NCBI GenBank assembly: GCA_029202445.1
Contig: CP119321.1
Span: 1,240,001 to 1,304,000 of the forward strand
Direction: 5' to 3'
Source of the DNA: Candidatus Microbacterium phytovorans
Lineage (GTDB): Bacteria; Actinomycetota; Actinomycetes; Actinomycetales; Microbacteriaceae
Length of the DNA: 64,000 nucleotides
The notes under the pieces are model-generated. The model saw nothing but the letters and a program-made list of their open reading frames with translations. It was not told the origin of the DNA and did not search any database. Below are positions 9,317-17,078 of the stretch, piece by piece. Numbering within the stretch: position 1 is the stretch's first letter; the number at the start of each line of letters is the position of its first letter. Made by a program: the position numbers and the translations under genes.

Positions 9317-9599
9317 CGTCGTCGCCGGCCGCGTCACCGTCGACAGCGGCAGCCTCCTCCGCGGCGCGGGCGGCGGCCTCTTCGGCCTCTTCGGCGTCGA
9401 GCTGCTCCGCGATCTCCGCACGGTACCGGCCCCGGCGGATGCGGCGGATCATGTCGATCAGCAAGAAGACCACGGCCAGCGCGATGACGGCGATCGCGAT
9501 GAAGCCCGCCACACCCGGTGTCACGGTGTCGGGGTTCACGGACGGCGACGGCGACGGCACGAACGGAGTGTTGGTCGCTATCCACGTGAGCGGCTGCAT
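9288..9599 (-). CDS. small single-pass membrane protein (Rv1083-like position)
   Basis: A 103-residue protein: a short N-terminal outside part (MQPLTWIATNTPFVPSPSPS), one membrane helix at about 28-50 (VAGFIAIAVIALAVVFLLID), a basic patch (RRIRRGRYR), then a long acidic Ala/Glu-rich cytoplasmic tail. ATG 9599 has a GAGG-type ribosome site. In M. tuberculosis the protein in this place lies directly after mca, the mycothiol conjugate amidase. Here no mca is present: only 66 bp separate this start from the DUF4307 gene. Function unknown. Confidence 0.75.
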   Translation of the reverse strand: MQPLTWIATNTPFVPSPSPSVNPDTVTPGVAGFIAIAVIALAVVFLLIDMIRRIRRGRYRAEIAEQLDAEEAEEAAARAAEEAAAVDGDAAGDDVTPEGPAKG

Positions 9600-9665
9600 C
9601 TGTCCTCGTTCCGCGCGCAGAGCGCATAGCCTGGAAGTCCAGCCTAGAACGTCACGGATGCCGAG

Positions 9666-10067
9666 ATGACCTCCCCCGAAACCACCGCCCTGCTCGACGA
9701 TCGGTACGGGCGCGTGTCGTCGCGAGTCCGCCGGACACGCTGGATCGTAGGCGGTGTGCTGGCGGCCGTCGTGATCGGGTACTTCGGCTGGACGACCGTT
9801 GCGCGCACCATGGATTCCGTCGATGTCGACACCACGGGCTTCCACTCCGTCGACGCGCACGGCATCACCGTGGACTTCCAGGTGACACTGCGCGCCGGAG
9901 AGCCCGTCGCCTGCGCGCTGGAGGCGCAGGACACCGAACACGGGATCGTCGGCTGGCGAATCGTCGAGTATCCCGCCGACCCGGCTCACGCACGGCGCTT
10001 CAGCGAGACGATCCCCACGACGGCGCTGGCCACCACCGGTTTGGTGACCTCCTGCTGGATCCCGTAG
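9666..10067 (+). CDS. DUF4307 membrane protein
   Basis: A 133-residue protein with a charged N-terminus (RYGRVSSRVRRTR), a single membrane helix (WIVGGVLAAVVIGYFGWTTV, about 26-45) and an extracytoplasmic beta-rich domain ending in cysteines (PVACALEAQDTEHG, TSCWIP). This is the DUF4307 architecture, conserved next to greA in actinobacteria. The two cysteines are outside the membrane and could form a disulfide; function is unknown. It ends 18 bases before a hairpin terminator and lies upstream of greA. Confidence 0.85.
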   Translation: MTSPETTALLDDRYGRVSSRVRRTRWIVGGVLAAVVIGYFGWTTVARTMDSVDVDTTGFHSVDAHGITVDFQVTLRAGEPVACALEAQDTEHGIVGWRIVEYPADPAHARRFSETIPTTALATTGLVTSCWIP

Positions 10068-10085
10068 TCTGATCCGACACCTTTC

Positions 10086-10111
10086 ACGCCCCGGCACGTT
10101 CGCCGGGGCGT
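10086..10111 (+). terminator. stem-loop between DUF4307 gene and greA
   Basis: CGCCCCGGC (10087-10095) pairs with GCCGGGGCG (10102-10110), extended by an A-T pair at 10086/10111, around a 6-base loop, followed by TCGGTTT. It can end the DUF4307 transcript or act in the greA leader. Confidence 0.65.
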
Positions 10112-10148
10112 TCGGTTTACCACCGAACACGACCACCAAGGAGTCGAC

Positions 10149-10640
10149 GTGTCCAGCGACAGCACCGTGACCTTCCTCACCCAAGACGCCTACGACCGGC
10201 TCGTCGCCGAGCTCGAGCACCTCTCCACGACGGGACGCGAGGAGATCGCCAAGCGCATCGAGGCCGCCCGCGAAGAGGGCGACCTCAAGGAGAACGGCGG
10301 CTACCACGCCGCAAAGGACGAGCAGGGCAAGCAGGAGGCGCGCATCCGCACACTCCAGCACCTCCTGAAGGACGCGCAGGTGGGCGAGGCGCCGGAGTCC
10401 GACGGCACCGTGCAGTCCGGCACGGTCGTCACCGCGATCGTCGCGGGCGGCGAAGAGATCTTCCTTCTCGGGAACCGGGAGATCGCCGCAAACTCCGAGC
10501 TCGACGTCTACAGCGAAGCTTCTCCGCTGGGTGCCGCGATCCTCGGCCTCCGTGAGGGCGAGAAGACCTCGTACACCGCGCCGAACGGCCGTGAGATCGC
10601 CGTCGAGGTCGTGAAGGTCGAGACCTACGCGGGTCAGTGA
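10149..10640 (+). CDS. greA: transcription elongation factor GreA
   Basis: A 163-residue factor that enters the RNA polymerase secondary channel and stimulates cleavage of backtracked RNA. The N-terminal coiled coil (about 10-80) carries acidic tip residues in ARAEEGDLKENGGYHAAKDE-like sequence (REEGDLKENGGYHAAKDEQG), and the C-terminal FKBP-like domain ends with GREIAVEVVKVE. A clear ribosome site AAGGAG lies 5 bases before GTG 10149. Length is normal. The gene is followed by ilvA on the opposite strand. Confidence 0.95.
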   Translation: MSSDSTVTFLTQDAYDRLVAELEHLSTTGREEIAKRIEAAREEGDLKENGGYHAAKDEQGKQEARIRTLQHLLKDAQVGEAPESDGTVQSGTVVTAIVAGGEEIFLLGNREIAANSELDVYSEASPLGAAILGLREGEKTSYTAPNGREIAVEVVKVETYAGQ

Positions 10641-10658
10641 GCCGGGAGGCCTGTCGCC

Positions 10659-11900
10659 TCAGTCGGGCATGACACGCGGCTGGAAACCCGCGCCTTCGAG
10701 CACCGAGATGACATGGGCGCGGTGCTCCTCGCCCCTGGTCTCGACGCTTAGCTGCAGGATCACCTCGCTGATCTGAAGCCCCTGCCCGTGCCGCGTGTGC
10801 AGCACCTCGGTGACGTTGGCACCGGCGATGGACAGGAGCTCGGACACGCGCGCCAACTGGCCTGGCCGGTCGGGCAGCGGGATCTGCAGCGTCATGTAGC
10901 GACCGGATGCCGCGAGCCCGTGTGCGACGACGCGCTGGAGCAGGAGCGGGTCGATGTTGCCGCCGGACAGCACAGCCACAGTCGTCCCGGTCGCGGCCAC
11001 CTTCCCGGCGAGGATCGCCGCGACTCCCACGGCACCTGCGGGCTCGACGACTTGCTTCGCGCGTTCGAGCAGCACGAGGAGCGCGCGTGCGATGTCGTCG
11101 TCGGTGACCGTCACCACCTCGTCGACGAGGTCGCGGATCACCTCGAACGGCACGTCGCCCGGACGCGCCACCGCGATGCCGTCGGCGATCGTGGGCGTCG
11201 TCTCGACCGTGAGCGGCTCCCCCGCCGCCAGCGACGACGGGTACGCGGCCGAGTTGGCGGCCTGCACGCCGATCACCCGAACGGTGCGGCCTTCGGCGGC
11301 AGCGCGAGCCTTGACTGCTGCAGCGACACCGGCGATGAGGCCGCCGCCGCCGATCCCGAGCACGACGGTGTCGAGGTCGGGGACGTCGTCGTAGATCTCC
11401 AGCCCCAACGTGCCCTGGCCGACGATGACGTCACGGTGATCGAAGGGGTGGATGAGCACGGCGCCGGTGCGGGCCGCGAACTCAGCCGCCAAGCGCAGCG
11501 GCGTCTCCACCGTCTCTCCCTCGAGAATGACGTCTGCGCCGTAACCGCGGGTGGCGAGGAGCTTGGGCACGGGAACACCGAGCGGCATGAAGATGGTCGC
11601 CGCGATGCCGAGCTTCTGCGCGGCGCGGGCCACTCCCTGCGCGTGGTTGCCCGCCGAAGCCGCGACGACTCCGCGCGCCCGCTCCTCCGCCGTGAGGCGC
11701 GACAAGCGGTAGGCAGCGCCACGGATCTTGAAAGAGCCCGTGCGCTGGAGGTTCTCGAGCTTCAGGTGGACCGTCGTACCCAGCACATCACTCAGATGCT
11801 CGGACAGGTCGATCGGCGTGCGCACGGCGACATCCCGCAGGAAGGCGGCGGCATCCTCGAACTCCGTCAGGGTGGGGTGGGTGAGCTGCGTCGACTCCAT
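10659..11900 (-). CDS. ilvA: threonine ammonia-lyase with ACT domain
   Basis: A 413-residue PLP enzyme converting threonine to 2-oxobutanoate and ammonia. The PLP lysine is K58 in TGSFKIRGA; the phosphate-binding glycine loop GIGGGGLIAG and SGGNID follow. A single C-terminal ACT domain (about 330-410, LQIPLPDRPGQLARVSELL) fits the IlvA/TdcB-like actinobacterial form; catabolic or biosynthetic use cannot be told apart. ATG 11900 shares one base with the stop of the upstream permease gene (TGATG), so translation is coupled. Confidence 0.92.
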   Translation of the reverse strand: MESTQLTHPTLTEFEDAAAFLRDVAVRTPIDLSEHLSDVLGTTVHLKLENLQRTGSFKIRGAAYRLSRLTAEERARGVVAASAGNHAQGVARAAQKLGIAATIFMPLGVPVPKLLATRGYGADVILEGETVETPLRLAAEFAARTGAVLIHPFDHRDVIVGQGTLGLEIYDDVPDLDTVVLGIGGGGLIAGVAAAVKARAAAEGRTVRVIGVQAANSAAYPSSLAAGEPLTVETTPTIADGIAVARPGDVPFEVIRDLVDEVVTVTDDDIARALLVLLERAKQVVEPAGAVGVAAILAGKVAATGTTVAVLSGGNIDPLLLQRVVAHGLAASGRYMTLQIPLPDRPGQLARVSELLSIAGANVTEVLHTRHGQGLQISEVILQLSVETRGEEHRAHVISVLEGAGFQPRVMPD

Positions 11901-13081
11901 CACGCGGGCGTCCTCCTCGGGCGGGGCACGGTGCTCCAGATGAGATCTTCGGGTCCGGGCATGCCGCCGGTCTCCCATTGCCGTCGCGACAGATACAGGG
12001 CGACGACGTTGATGAATGCGGCGAGAGGGACGGCGAAGAGGGCTCCGGGGATGCCGGCGATCATCGCGCCGCCGGCGACGACGAGGACGACGGCCAGCGG
12101 ATGCACCTTCACCGCGGCGCCCATCATGAGCGGCTGCAGGACGTGGCCTTCGAGCTGCTGGACACCGAGGACGACGAGCAGCATCCACAGCGCCACCCAC
12201 GGGCCGTTGTAGACGAGGGCGAGGAAGACCGCGAGTGCGCCGGTCACCACCGCGCCGACGAAGGGGATGAACGACCCGAGGAAGACGAGCACCGCCACGG
12301 GAATGGCGAGGGGCACCCCGAGGAGGAAGGCGCCGAGTCCGATGCCGAGCGCGTCGATCGTCGCGACGAACAGCTGCGTGCGCGCGTAGGTGACGACCGT
12401 GACCCAGCCGGAGCGGCCGGCCCCGTCGACAGCCTCGCGGGCACGCGACGGGAAGAGCCTGACGACCCACCGCCAGATACCGCCGCCGTCGGCCAGCGTG
12501 CACAGCAGGATGAACAGCGTCAGCAGCGCGCCCGTCACGACGTGACCCAGGGTGGACCCGATGACGAGCGCCCCCGACAGGAGGAGCTCCGCCTGCTGCT
12601 GAAGCAGGGTCCAGCCTTGGGCGAGAAGGCCGTCGATCTGCTGGGCGGTCAGGTGCAGCGGCCCGTCGATGAGGTAGTCGCGCAGTTGCGCCACCGACTC
12701 GACCGTGCGCGATCGCACCGACGCCCACTCCCGGGTGATCTGCCAGATCGCGAGGTACAGCAAACCGGACACGATCGCGATCGTGCCGACGACGCTGACG
12801 ATGAGCGCGAGCCACCTCGGGACGCGGTGCCGCAGCATCCACGTGAAGGCCGGCCAGACGAGGGCCGTGACGAGCAGGGCGATGAGCAGCGGAATGACGA
12901 GCAGCTTCAACTGGATGACGATCCAGATGAAGATGGCGGCCGCCGCCGCGATCACGACGAAGCGCCACGCATACGCCGTCGCGACCCGCAGCCCGCGGGG
13001 CAACGAACCGCCGATCTCCGTCGACACCGTCCGCGAGCGGAGCGAGTCGAGGAGGGACCCGCGTGGCTTCGGATCGGTCAT
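11900..13081 (-). CDS. AI-2E family (DUF20) membrane transporter
   Basis: A 393-residue polytopic membrane protein of the AI-2E/UPF0118 family. It has an N-terminal helical pair (about 30-85), a long extracytoplasmic loop, and C-terminal helices with the family-typical FIPFVGAVVTGALAVFLAL and LVVLGVQQLEGHVLQPLMMG. Members export varied substrates (autoinducer-2, Na+/H+, others), so the name is not a proven substrate. Start ATG 13081 is 6 bases after TAGACT. It is translationally coupled to ilvA; whether they share a function is unclear. Confidence 0.88.
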   Translation of the reverse strand: MTDPKPRGSLLDSLRSRTVSTEIGGSLPRGLRVATAYAWRFVVIAAAAAIFIWIVIQLKLLVIPLLIALLVTALVWPAFTWMLRHRVPRWLALIVSVVGTIAIVSGLLYLAIWQITREWASVRSRTVESVAQLRDYLIDGPLHLTAQQIDGLLAQGWTLLQQQAELLLSGALVIGSTLGHVVTGALLTLFILLCTLADGGGIWRWVVRLFPSRAREAVDGAGRSGWVTVVTYARTQLFVATIDALGIGLGAFLLGVPLAIPVAVLVFLGSFIPFVGAVVTGALAVFLALVYNGPWVALWMLLVVLGVQQLEGHVLQPLMMGAAVKVHPLAVVLVVAGGAMIAGIPGALFAVPLAAFINVVALYLSRRQWETGGMPGPEDLIWSTVPRPRRTPA

Positions 13082-13087
13082 CTCGTC

Positions 13088-13093
13088 AGTCTA
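13088..13093 (-). promoter_or_regulatory. -10 hexamer TAGACT for AI-2E permease/ilvA operon
   Basis: TAGACT on the minus strand lies exactly 6 bases before ATG 13081, predicting a leaderless operon mRNA. Confidence 0.55.
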
Positions 13094-13158
13094 CGACCCG
13101 CTGTATACCCGAAAGGGCACGGAGACGAACCGGCACCCGGGTGACGTCGCGAGGGATC

Positions 13159-13725
13159 TCAGAACTGGATGCGCGGGGGTTCGGCGATCGCCGCACCGTC
13201 GACGACCTCGAAGAACTCACGCTCCGAGAAGCCCAGGTTGCGGGCGAACAGGTTGTTGGGGAACACCTTGATCTTCGTGTTCAGCTCGCGCACGCCGCCG
13301 TTGTAGAACCGGCGTGACGCCTGGATCTTGTCCTCGGTGTCGACGACCGACTGCTGCAGCTGCAAGAAGTTCTGGCTCGCCTGCAGCTGCGGGTATGCCT
13401 CGGCGACCGCGAACAGCGACTTCAGCGCCTGCTGCATGTGCCCCTCCGCGACACCGGCATCCACCGGCGACGACGCGGTGAGCGTTTCGGCCCGGGCCCG
13501 CGTGACGTTCTCGAAGACCGCCTTCTCGTGCGCTGCGTAACCCTTGACCGCCTCGATGAGGTTGGGCAGGAGGTCGGCTCGCCGCTTCAGCTGCACCGTG
13601 ATGTCGCTCCAGGCCTCGTCGACGCGCACGTTGAGCGCGACGAGCGAGTTGTATGTGGCCCACAGGTAGATCCCGACGATCACGGCGAGACCGACGACGA
13701 TCAATACGGGGATCAGGATTTCCAT
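13159..13725 (-). CDS. LemA family protein
   Basis: A 188-residue protein with an N-terminal membrane helix (MEILIPVLIVVGLAVIVGIY) and a long helical-bundle domain (VDEAWSDITVQLKRRADLLPN, AYPQLQASQNFLQLQQSV), typical of LemA. Many bacteria pair lemA with a TPM-domain or peptidase-like membrane gene; none is adjacent here. ATG 13725 has a GGGAG site and a TAGGAT hexamer about 23 bases upstream. Function of the family is unknown. Confidence 0.9.
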   Translation of the reverse strand: MEILIPVLIVVGLAVIVGIYLWATYNSLVALNVRVDEAWSDITVQLKRRADLLPNLIEAVKGYAAHEKAVFENVTRARAETLTASSPVDAGVAEGHMQQALKSLFAVAEAYPQLQASQNFLQLQQSVVDTEDKIQASRRFYNGGVRELNTKIKVFPNNLFARNLGFSEREFFEVVDGAAIAEPPRIQF

Positions 13726-13748
13726 ACGGCTCCCATCAGTGTGTGCTC

Positions 13749-13754
13749 ATCCTA
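13749..13754 (-). promoter_or_regulatory. -10 hexamer TAGGAT for lemA
   Basis: TAGGAT on the minus strand, 23 bases before ATG 13725, leaves room for a short leader with a GGGAG ribosome site. Confidence 0.4.
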
Positions 13755-13802
13755 GCCGGGGTTGCGGGGGCCTCCGACGCGCGTGGACCCCACTCCCAGG
13801 CC

Positions 13803-15116
13803 TTACCCACCGAGCACACGGTCGAGATAGGCGTTGCGGAAGCGGCGCTGCGGATCGAGGCGGTCGCGGAGCGCGACGAAGTCGTCGAAGCGCGGATACA
13901 GCGCGCGGAGGCTCGCGGCATCCTGTGTGTGCATCTTTCCCCAATGGGGTCGGCCTCCGTGGGCGCGCATCACCTCTTCGACGGCGGCGAAGTACGCGGT
14001 CGGGTCGGCTCGCCAGTATCGATGCACGGCGATGTAGCCGCTCGCCCGGCCGTAGGCCGTGGACATCCAGCGGTCGTCCGCGGCCGCGGTGCGGACCTCG
14101 ACGGGGAACTCGATAGGTCGGCCGTGCTCCGCCACGACACGCTGCAGGCCGCGGAACGCATCGCCCAGCCGGTCGACGGGCACGGCGTACTCCATTTCGC
14201 GGAAGCGCACGCCGCGCGCGGTCGCGAAGACGCGGTGCGAGGCATCGGAGAAGGAGCGGTCGCCCCACACCTTCGCGGAGAGCCGGTTGATGGCGGGCAC
14301 TGCGGCCGGGACCGTGCGCCCGACCGAGCAGACGGCCTGGTGGACGCCGTTGCCCACGAGGATGTCATCGACCCAGCGTGCCAGGAGCGGCTGCGGAGCG
14401 GTGAGGGTGTCGGCGGGGAGCCGGGTGTTCGTCTTGGTGAGCGCGACGTCGGTGTGCGGGAACCAGTAGAACTCGAAGTGATCGGCGTCCGCGAAACGCT
14501 CTTCGAGGTGCGCGAGCACGTCGTCGAGAGGCTCCGGCCGCTCCACCGCCTGCACGACGAATGCCGGCACGCACTGGATCGTGACATCGACGAGGATGCC
14601 GAGCGCCCCGAGCCCCAGCGCCACCGCAGGCAGGAGCTCCGGGTTCTCCTCGTCATCGACCGTCAGCAGCTCACCGTCCGCGGTCACCAGCGTGGCCCCG
14701 ACGATCTGCGTGGCGATGCCCCCGAAGCGACTGCCCGTTCCGTGGGTGCCGGTCGAGATCGCACCGGCGATGGACTGCCGGTCGATGTCGCCGAGGTTCT
14801 CCATCGCGAGCCCGTACGGCGCGAGGAGGCCGGGAATGCGGTGGAGTCGTGTACCCGCGAGGATCCGCACCCGCGACTGCTCGCGATCGACCGAGACGAG
14901 ACCCGACAGATCGTCGAGCTCGAGGAGCACCCCGGGCGAGACGGCGATGCCGGTGAAACTGTGGCCCGCGCCCACCGCCTTGATCGGAAGCCCACGGGCC
15001 GCCGCCGCCACCACCGAGCGGCGGACGGCGGCCACCGTGGGCGGATACTCGACGCGTTGCGGACGCACGCGCTCGGTGCGGGACCAGTTCTGCCAAAGGC
15101 CGCCGGGTCGGGTCAC
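13803..15116 (-). CDS. FAD-linked aldonolactone oxidase (D-arabinono-1,4-lactone oxidase type)
   Basis: A 437-residue flavoprotein. The N-terminal PCMH-type FAD domain has AVGAGHSFTGIA, where H52 is the position that covalently holds FAD in relatives, and STGTHGTG for pyrophosphate binding. The C-terminal ALO domain ends with HWGKMHT and DPQRRFRNAYL, as in arabinono- and gulonolactone oxidases. Expected reaction is lactone oxidation with oxygen; substrate not proven. GTG 15116 overlaps the stop of the upstream amino-acid deaminase gene by 4 bases (GTGA), which fixes the start. Confidence 0.88.
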   Translation of the reverse strand: MTRPGGLWQNWSRTERVRPQRVEYPPTVAAVRRSVVAAAARGLPIKAVGAGHSFTGIAVSPGVLLELDDLSGLVSVDREQSRVRILAGTRLHRIPGLLAPYGLAMENLGDIDRQSIAGAISTGTHGTGSRFGGIATQIVGATLVTADGELLTVDDEENPELLPAVALGLGALGILVDVTIQCVPAFVVQAVERPEPLDDVLAHLEERFADADHFEFYWFPHTDVALTKTNTRLPADTLTAPQPLLARWVDDILVGNGVHQAVCSVGRTVPAAVPAINRLSAKVWGDRSFSDASHRVFATARGVRFREMEYAVPVDRLGDAFRGLQRVVAEHGRPIEFPVEVRTAAADDRWMSTAYGRASGYIAVHRYWRADPTAYFAAVEEVMRAHGGRPHWGKMHTQDAASLRALYPRFDDFVALRDRLDPQRRFRNAYLDRVLGG

Positions 15117-16345
15117 AGGAAGCTCTTCCCTTCGCCTCGATACGTGGGGGTGTCGCCGACAAGCGCTGCGCCGGACGTCAAGAGGTAACGATCGACGCGC
15201 TCGGCGAGCTCGCCGCTCTTCGCGTGCCGGAACCATACGCGGTCGCCCACGCGCAACGACTTCGCCGCCTCACCCTGGAGGGGGGTCTGCACCTCGCCTG
15301 TGCCCTCACGGTCGAGGGTGCGCAGCCCTTCCGGCCAGACCGGCCGCGCCTGACGGGATGCGAGGGGCGGACCGGATGCCACCCATCCGCCGCCGAGCAC
15401 CGTCGCGATGTCGGCGGTGGGCTTGCGGACGACTTCGAGCGCGAACGCCGCCGCGGGTGCGGGCTCGAACGCGCGGTAGCCGTCGAAGAGATGCCCGGCG
15501 AGCAGTCCGCTGCCGGCCGTGGTCTCGGTGACCGACAGGTCGCTCGCGGTGAACTCCAGCGAGCCCGTCCCTCCCCCGTTGACGAACTCCAGCTCCGCGA
15601 CGCGCCCCACGGCGGCGACGATCCGGCCGCGGCGCTCGGCGAGCTCCTCGCGACTGCGCGATTGCATCCAGCGGATGACGGCATCCCCCGACCCCGTGTC
15701 GTCGGGCTGACCGGCGATCTGCGCCTCGTACATCATGAGCCCCACGAGCCGGAAGCCGTCGCGGGCGACGATGCCGCGCGCGAGCCGCTCCACCTCGGCG
15801 GGCTCGTGCACCGGCGAGCGGCGGACGCCGATGTGGCCGAGGACGGGGGCCCGCCACGAGGCATCCGCATCTATCGCGACCCGCACCGGCGGACGCGACC
15901 CGGGGGGCGCGACCACGTCGACGAGGTCGAGCTGGGCGAGGTCGTCCACCATCAGCGTGATGCGCGCCGCCGCCGCCTCGTCGGCCAGGAGCCGGGCGAG
16001 GGCATCGCGGTCGGCCGTCGGGTAGCCGAGGACGACATCGTCGCGCGTCCCAGCGAGCCACAGCGCCTCCGGCAGGGTGAAAGCGAGGATGCCGCGGTAG
16101 CCCGCGAGAGCGAGGGAGGCGTCGAGCACTTCGCGCACGCGGATCGACTTGCTCGCGACCCGGATCGGCACGCCGCTCGATCGGACGACGAGGTCGAGTG
16201 CATTGAACCGCAACGCGGAGAGGTCGATGGAGGCGACCGGGCCCGAGACGGACGCGATAGCCTCCGTGCGCGCGGCCCAGTACGCCGCGGCATCCGTCCA
16301 GGGTCTGCCGGCCGGCGCGGGAATGTCGAGCAGATCGAGGGTCAT
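15113..16345 (-). CDS. alanine-racemase-fold amino acid deaminase/aldolase
   Basis: A 410-residue fold-type III PLP enzyme. The Schiff-base lysine is K66 in PIRVASKSIRV at the start of the barrel; later motifs include VNGGGTGSLEF (phosphate binding) and a C-terminal beta domain. The family includes D-threonine aldolase, D-serine dehydratase and so-called amino acid deaminases, so the exact reaction is open. ATG 16345 has an AAGGAGCCCGG ribosome site. It is translationally coupled to the lactone oxidase, so the two may serve one oxidative pathway. Confidence 0.82.
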   Translation of the reverse strand: MTLDLLDIPAPAGRPWTDAAAYWAARTEAIASVSGPVASIDLSALRFNALDLVVRSSGVPIRVASKSIRVREVLDASLALAGYRGILAFTLPEALWLAGTRDDVVLGYPTADRDALARLLADEAAAARITLMVDDLAQLDLVDVVAPPGSRPPVRVAIDADASWRAPVLGHIGVRRSPVHEPAEVERLARGIVARDGFRLVGLMMYEAQIAGQPDDTGSGDAVIRWMQSRSREELAERRGRIVAAVGRVAELEFVNGGGTGSLEFTASDLSVTETTAGSGLLAGHLFDGYRAFEPAPAAAFALEVVRKPTADIATVLGGGWVASGPPLASRQARPVWPEGLRTLDREGTGEVQTPLQGEAAKSLRVGDRVWFRHAKSGELAERVDRYLLTSGAALVGDTPTYRGEGKSFL

Positions 16346-16540
16346 CCGGGCTCCTTCGCAAGCTGCCCCCAGCCTAGAGCGAGACCGAGTGTTCCGATGC
16401 GTGAGACTCGGGATCGAATCGGGGCGAAGTCGACACGCGACGCCCGGAGCGCTCGCACCACAGGAATCGATACCGTGTCGTCGAAACACGAGGGCTCGCC
16501 TGGCTCGACGCAGTGCGGGTCACCCGACGAAGGAGCGAGG

Positions 16541-16930
16541 ATGTCCGATACTCAGGCCGGTTGGTACGACGATGGAAGCGGCACCATGCGCTGGTGGGAC
16601 GGGAAGGCGTGGACGGACACCGTACAGCCGCCCGTGACGCCGGAGCCCGGCATCGGAGGAATGATCAGCCGCGCGCAGGCCGACGCCGCTGCCGGTGCGC
16701 AACCGCGACCGGCTCCCGCAGGCATGAGCTACGTCGCGCTCCAGGTGGTGTTGAAGGAGAAGTTCTTCGGCACGGGCTCGGGCAACCTCACCGAGCTGGA
16801 GAAGGTGATCAACACACAGGCGGCGCTCGGCTATCGGCTGCACACGATCACCACGGCATCCTCCGGAAGCAGCGGATTCGGAGGAGGCGACCGGATTCAG
16901 GCCACGATGGTGTTCGAACGCCTCGTCTGA
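16541..16930 (+). CDS. DUF2510-DUF4177 fusion protein
   Basis: A 129-residue protein with two small domains. Residues 6-26 (AGWYDDGSGTMRWWDGKAWT) are DUF2510, a Trp-rich motif common at actinobacterial membranes. Residues about 62-128 (YVALQVVLKEKFFGTGSGN, LGYRLHTITTAS, ATMVFERL) match DUF4177, a small alpha-beta domain. There is no membrane helix and no signal peptide. ATG 16541 has a GGAGCGAGG site. It lies alone between a divergent operon and a convergent tRNA gene. Function unknown. Confidence 0.78.
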   Translation: MSDTQAGWYDDGSGTMRWWDGKAWTDTVQPPVTPEPGIGGMISRAQADAAAGAQPRPAPAGMSYVALQVVLKEKFFGTGSGNLTELEKVINTQAALGYRLHTITTASSGSSGFGGGDRIQATMVFERLV

Positions 16931-16969
16931 TCGGGGTCGATGGCGGCTCAGTCGCCGGCGAGACGACGG

Positions 16970-17042
16970 TACCCCCGCTGGGACTCGAACCCAGACTGAA
17001 GCGATTTTAAGTCGCCTGCCTCTGCCATTGGGCTACGGGGGC
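16970..17042 (-). tRNA. tRNA with UAA anticodon, short variable arm
   Basis: The minus strand folds as a 73-nt cloverleaf. The acceptor GCCCCCG pairs with CGGGGGT (one G-U), with discriminator A73. The anticodon stem GGCGA/TCGCT encloses loop CTTAAAA, giving anticodon UAA (codon UUA, Leu). The T-arm is CTGGG-TTCGAGT-CCCAG. The variable region has only five nucleotides (TCAGT), whereas bacterial tRNA-Leu normally has a long class II variable arm. CCA is not encoded. I therefore leave the amino acid as probably leucine but unproven. Confidence 0.8.
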
Positions 17043-17078
17043 CCGGGTGCATCACCCGAACCCACGATAGCCGGGGCG

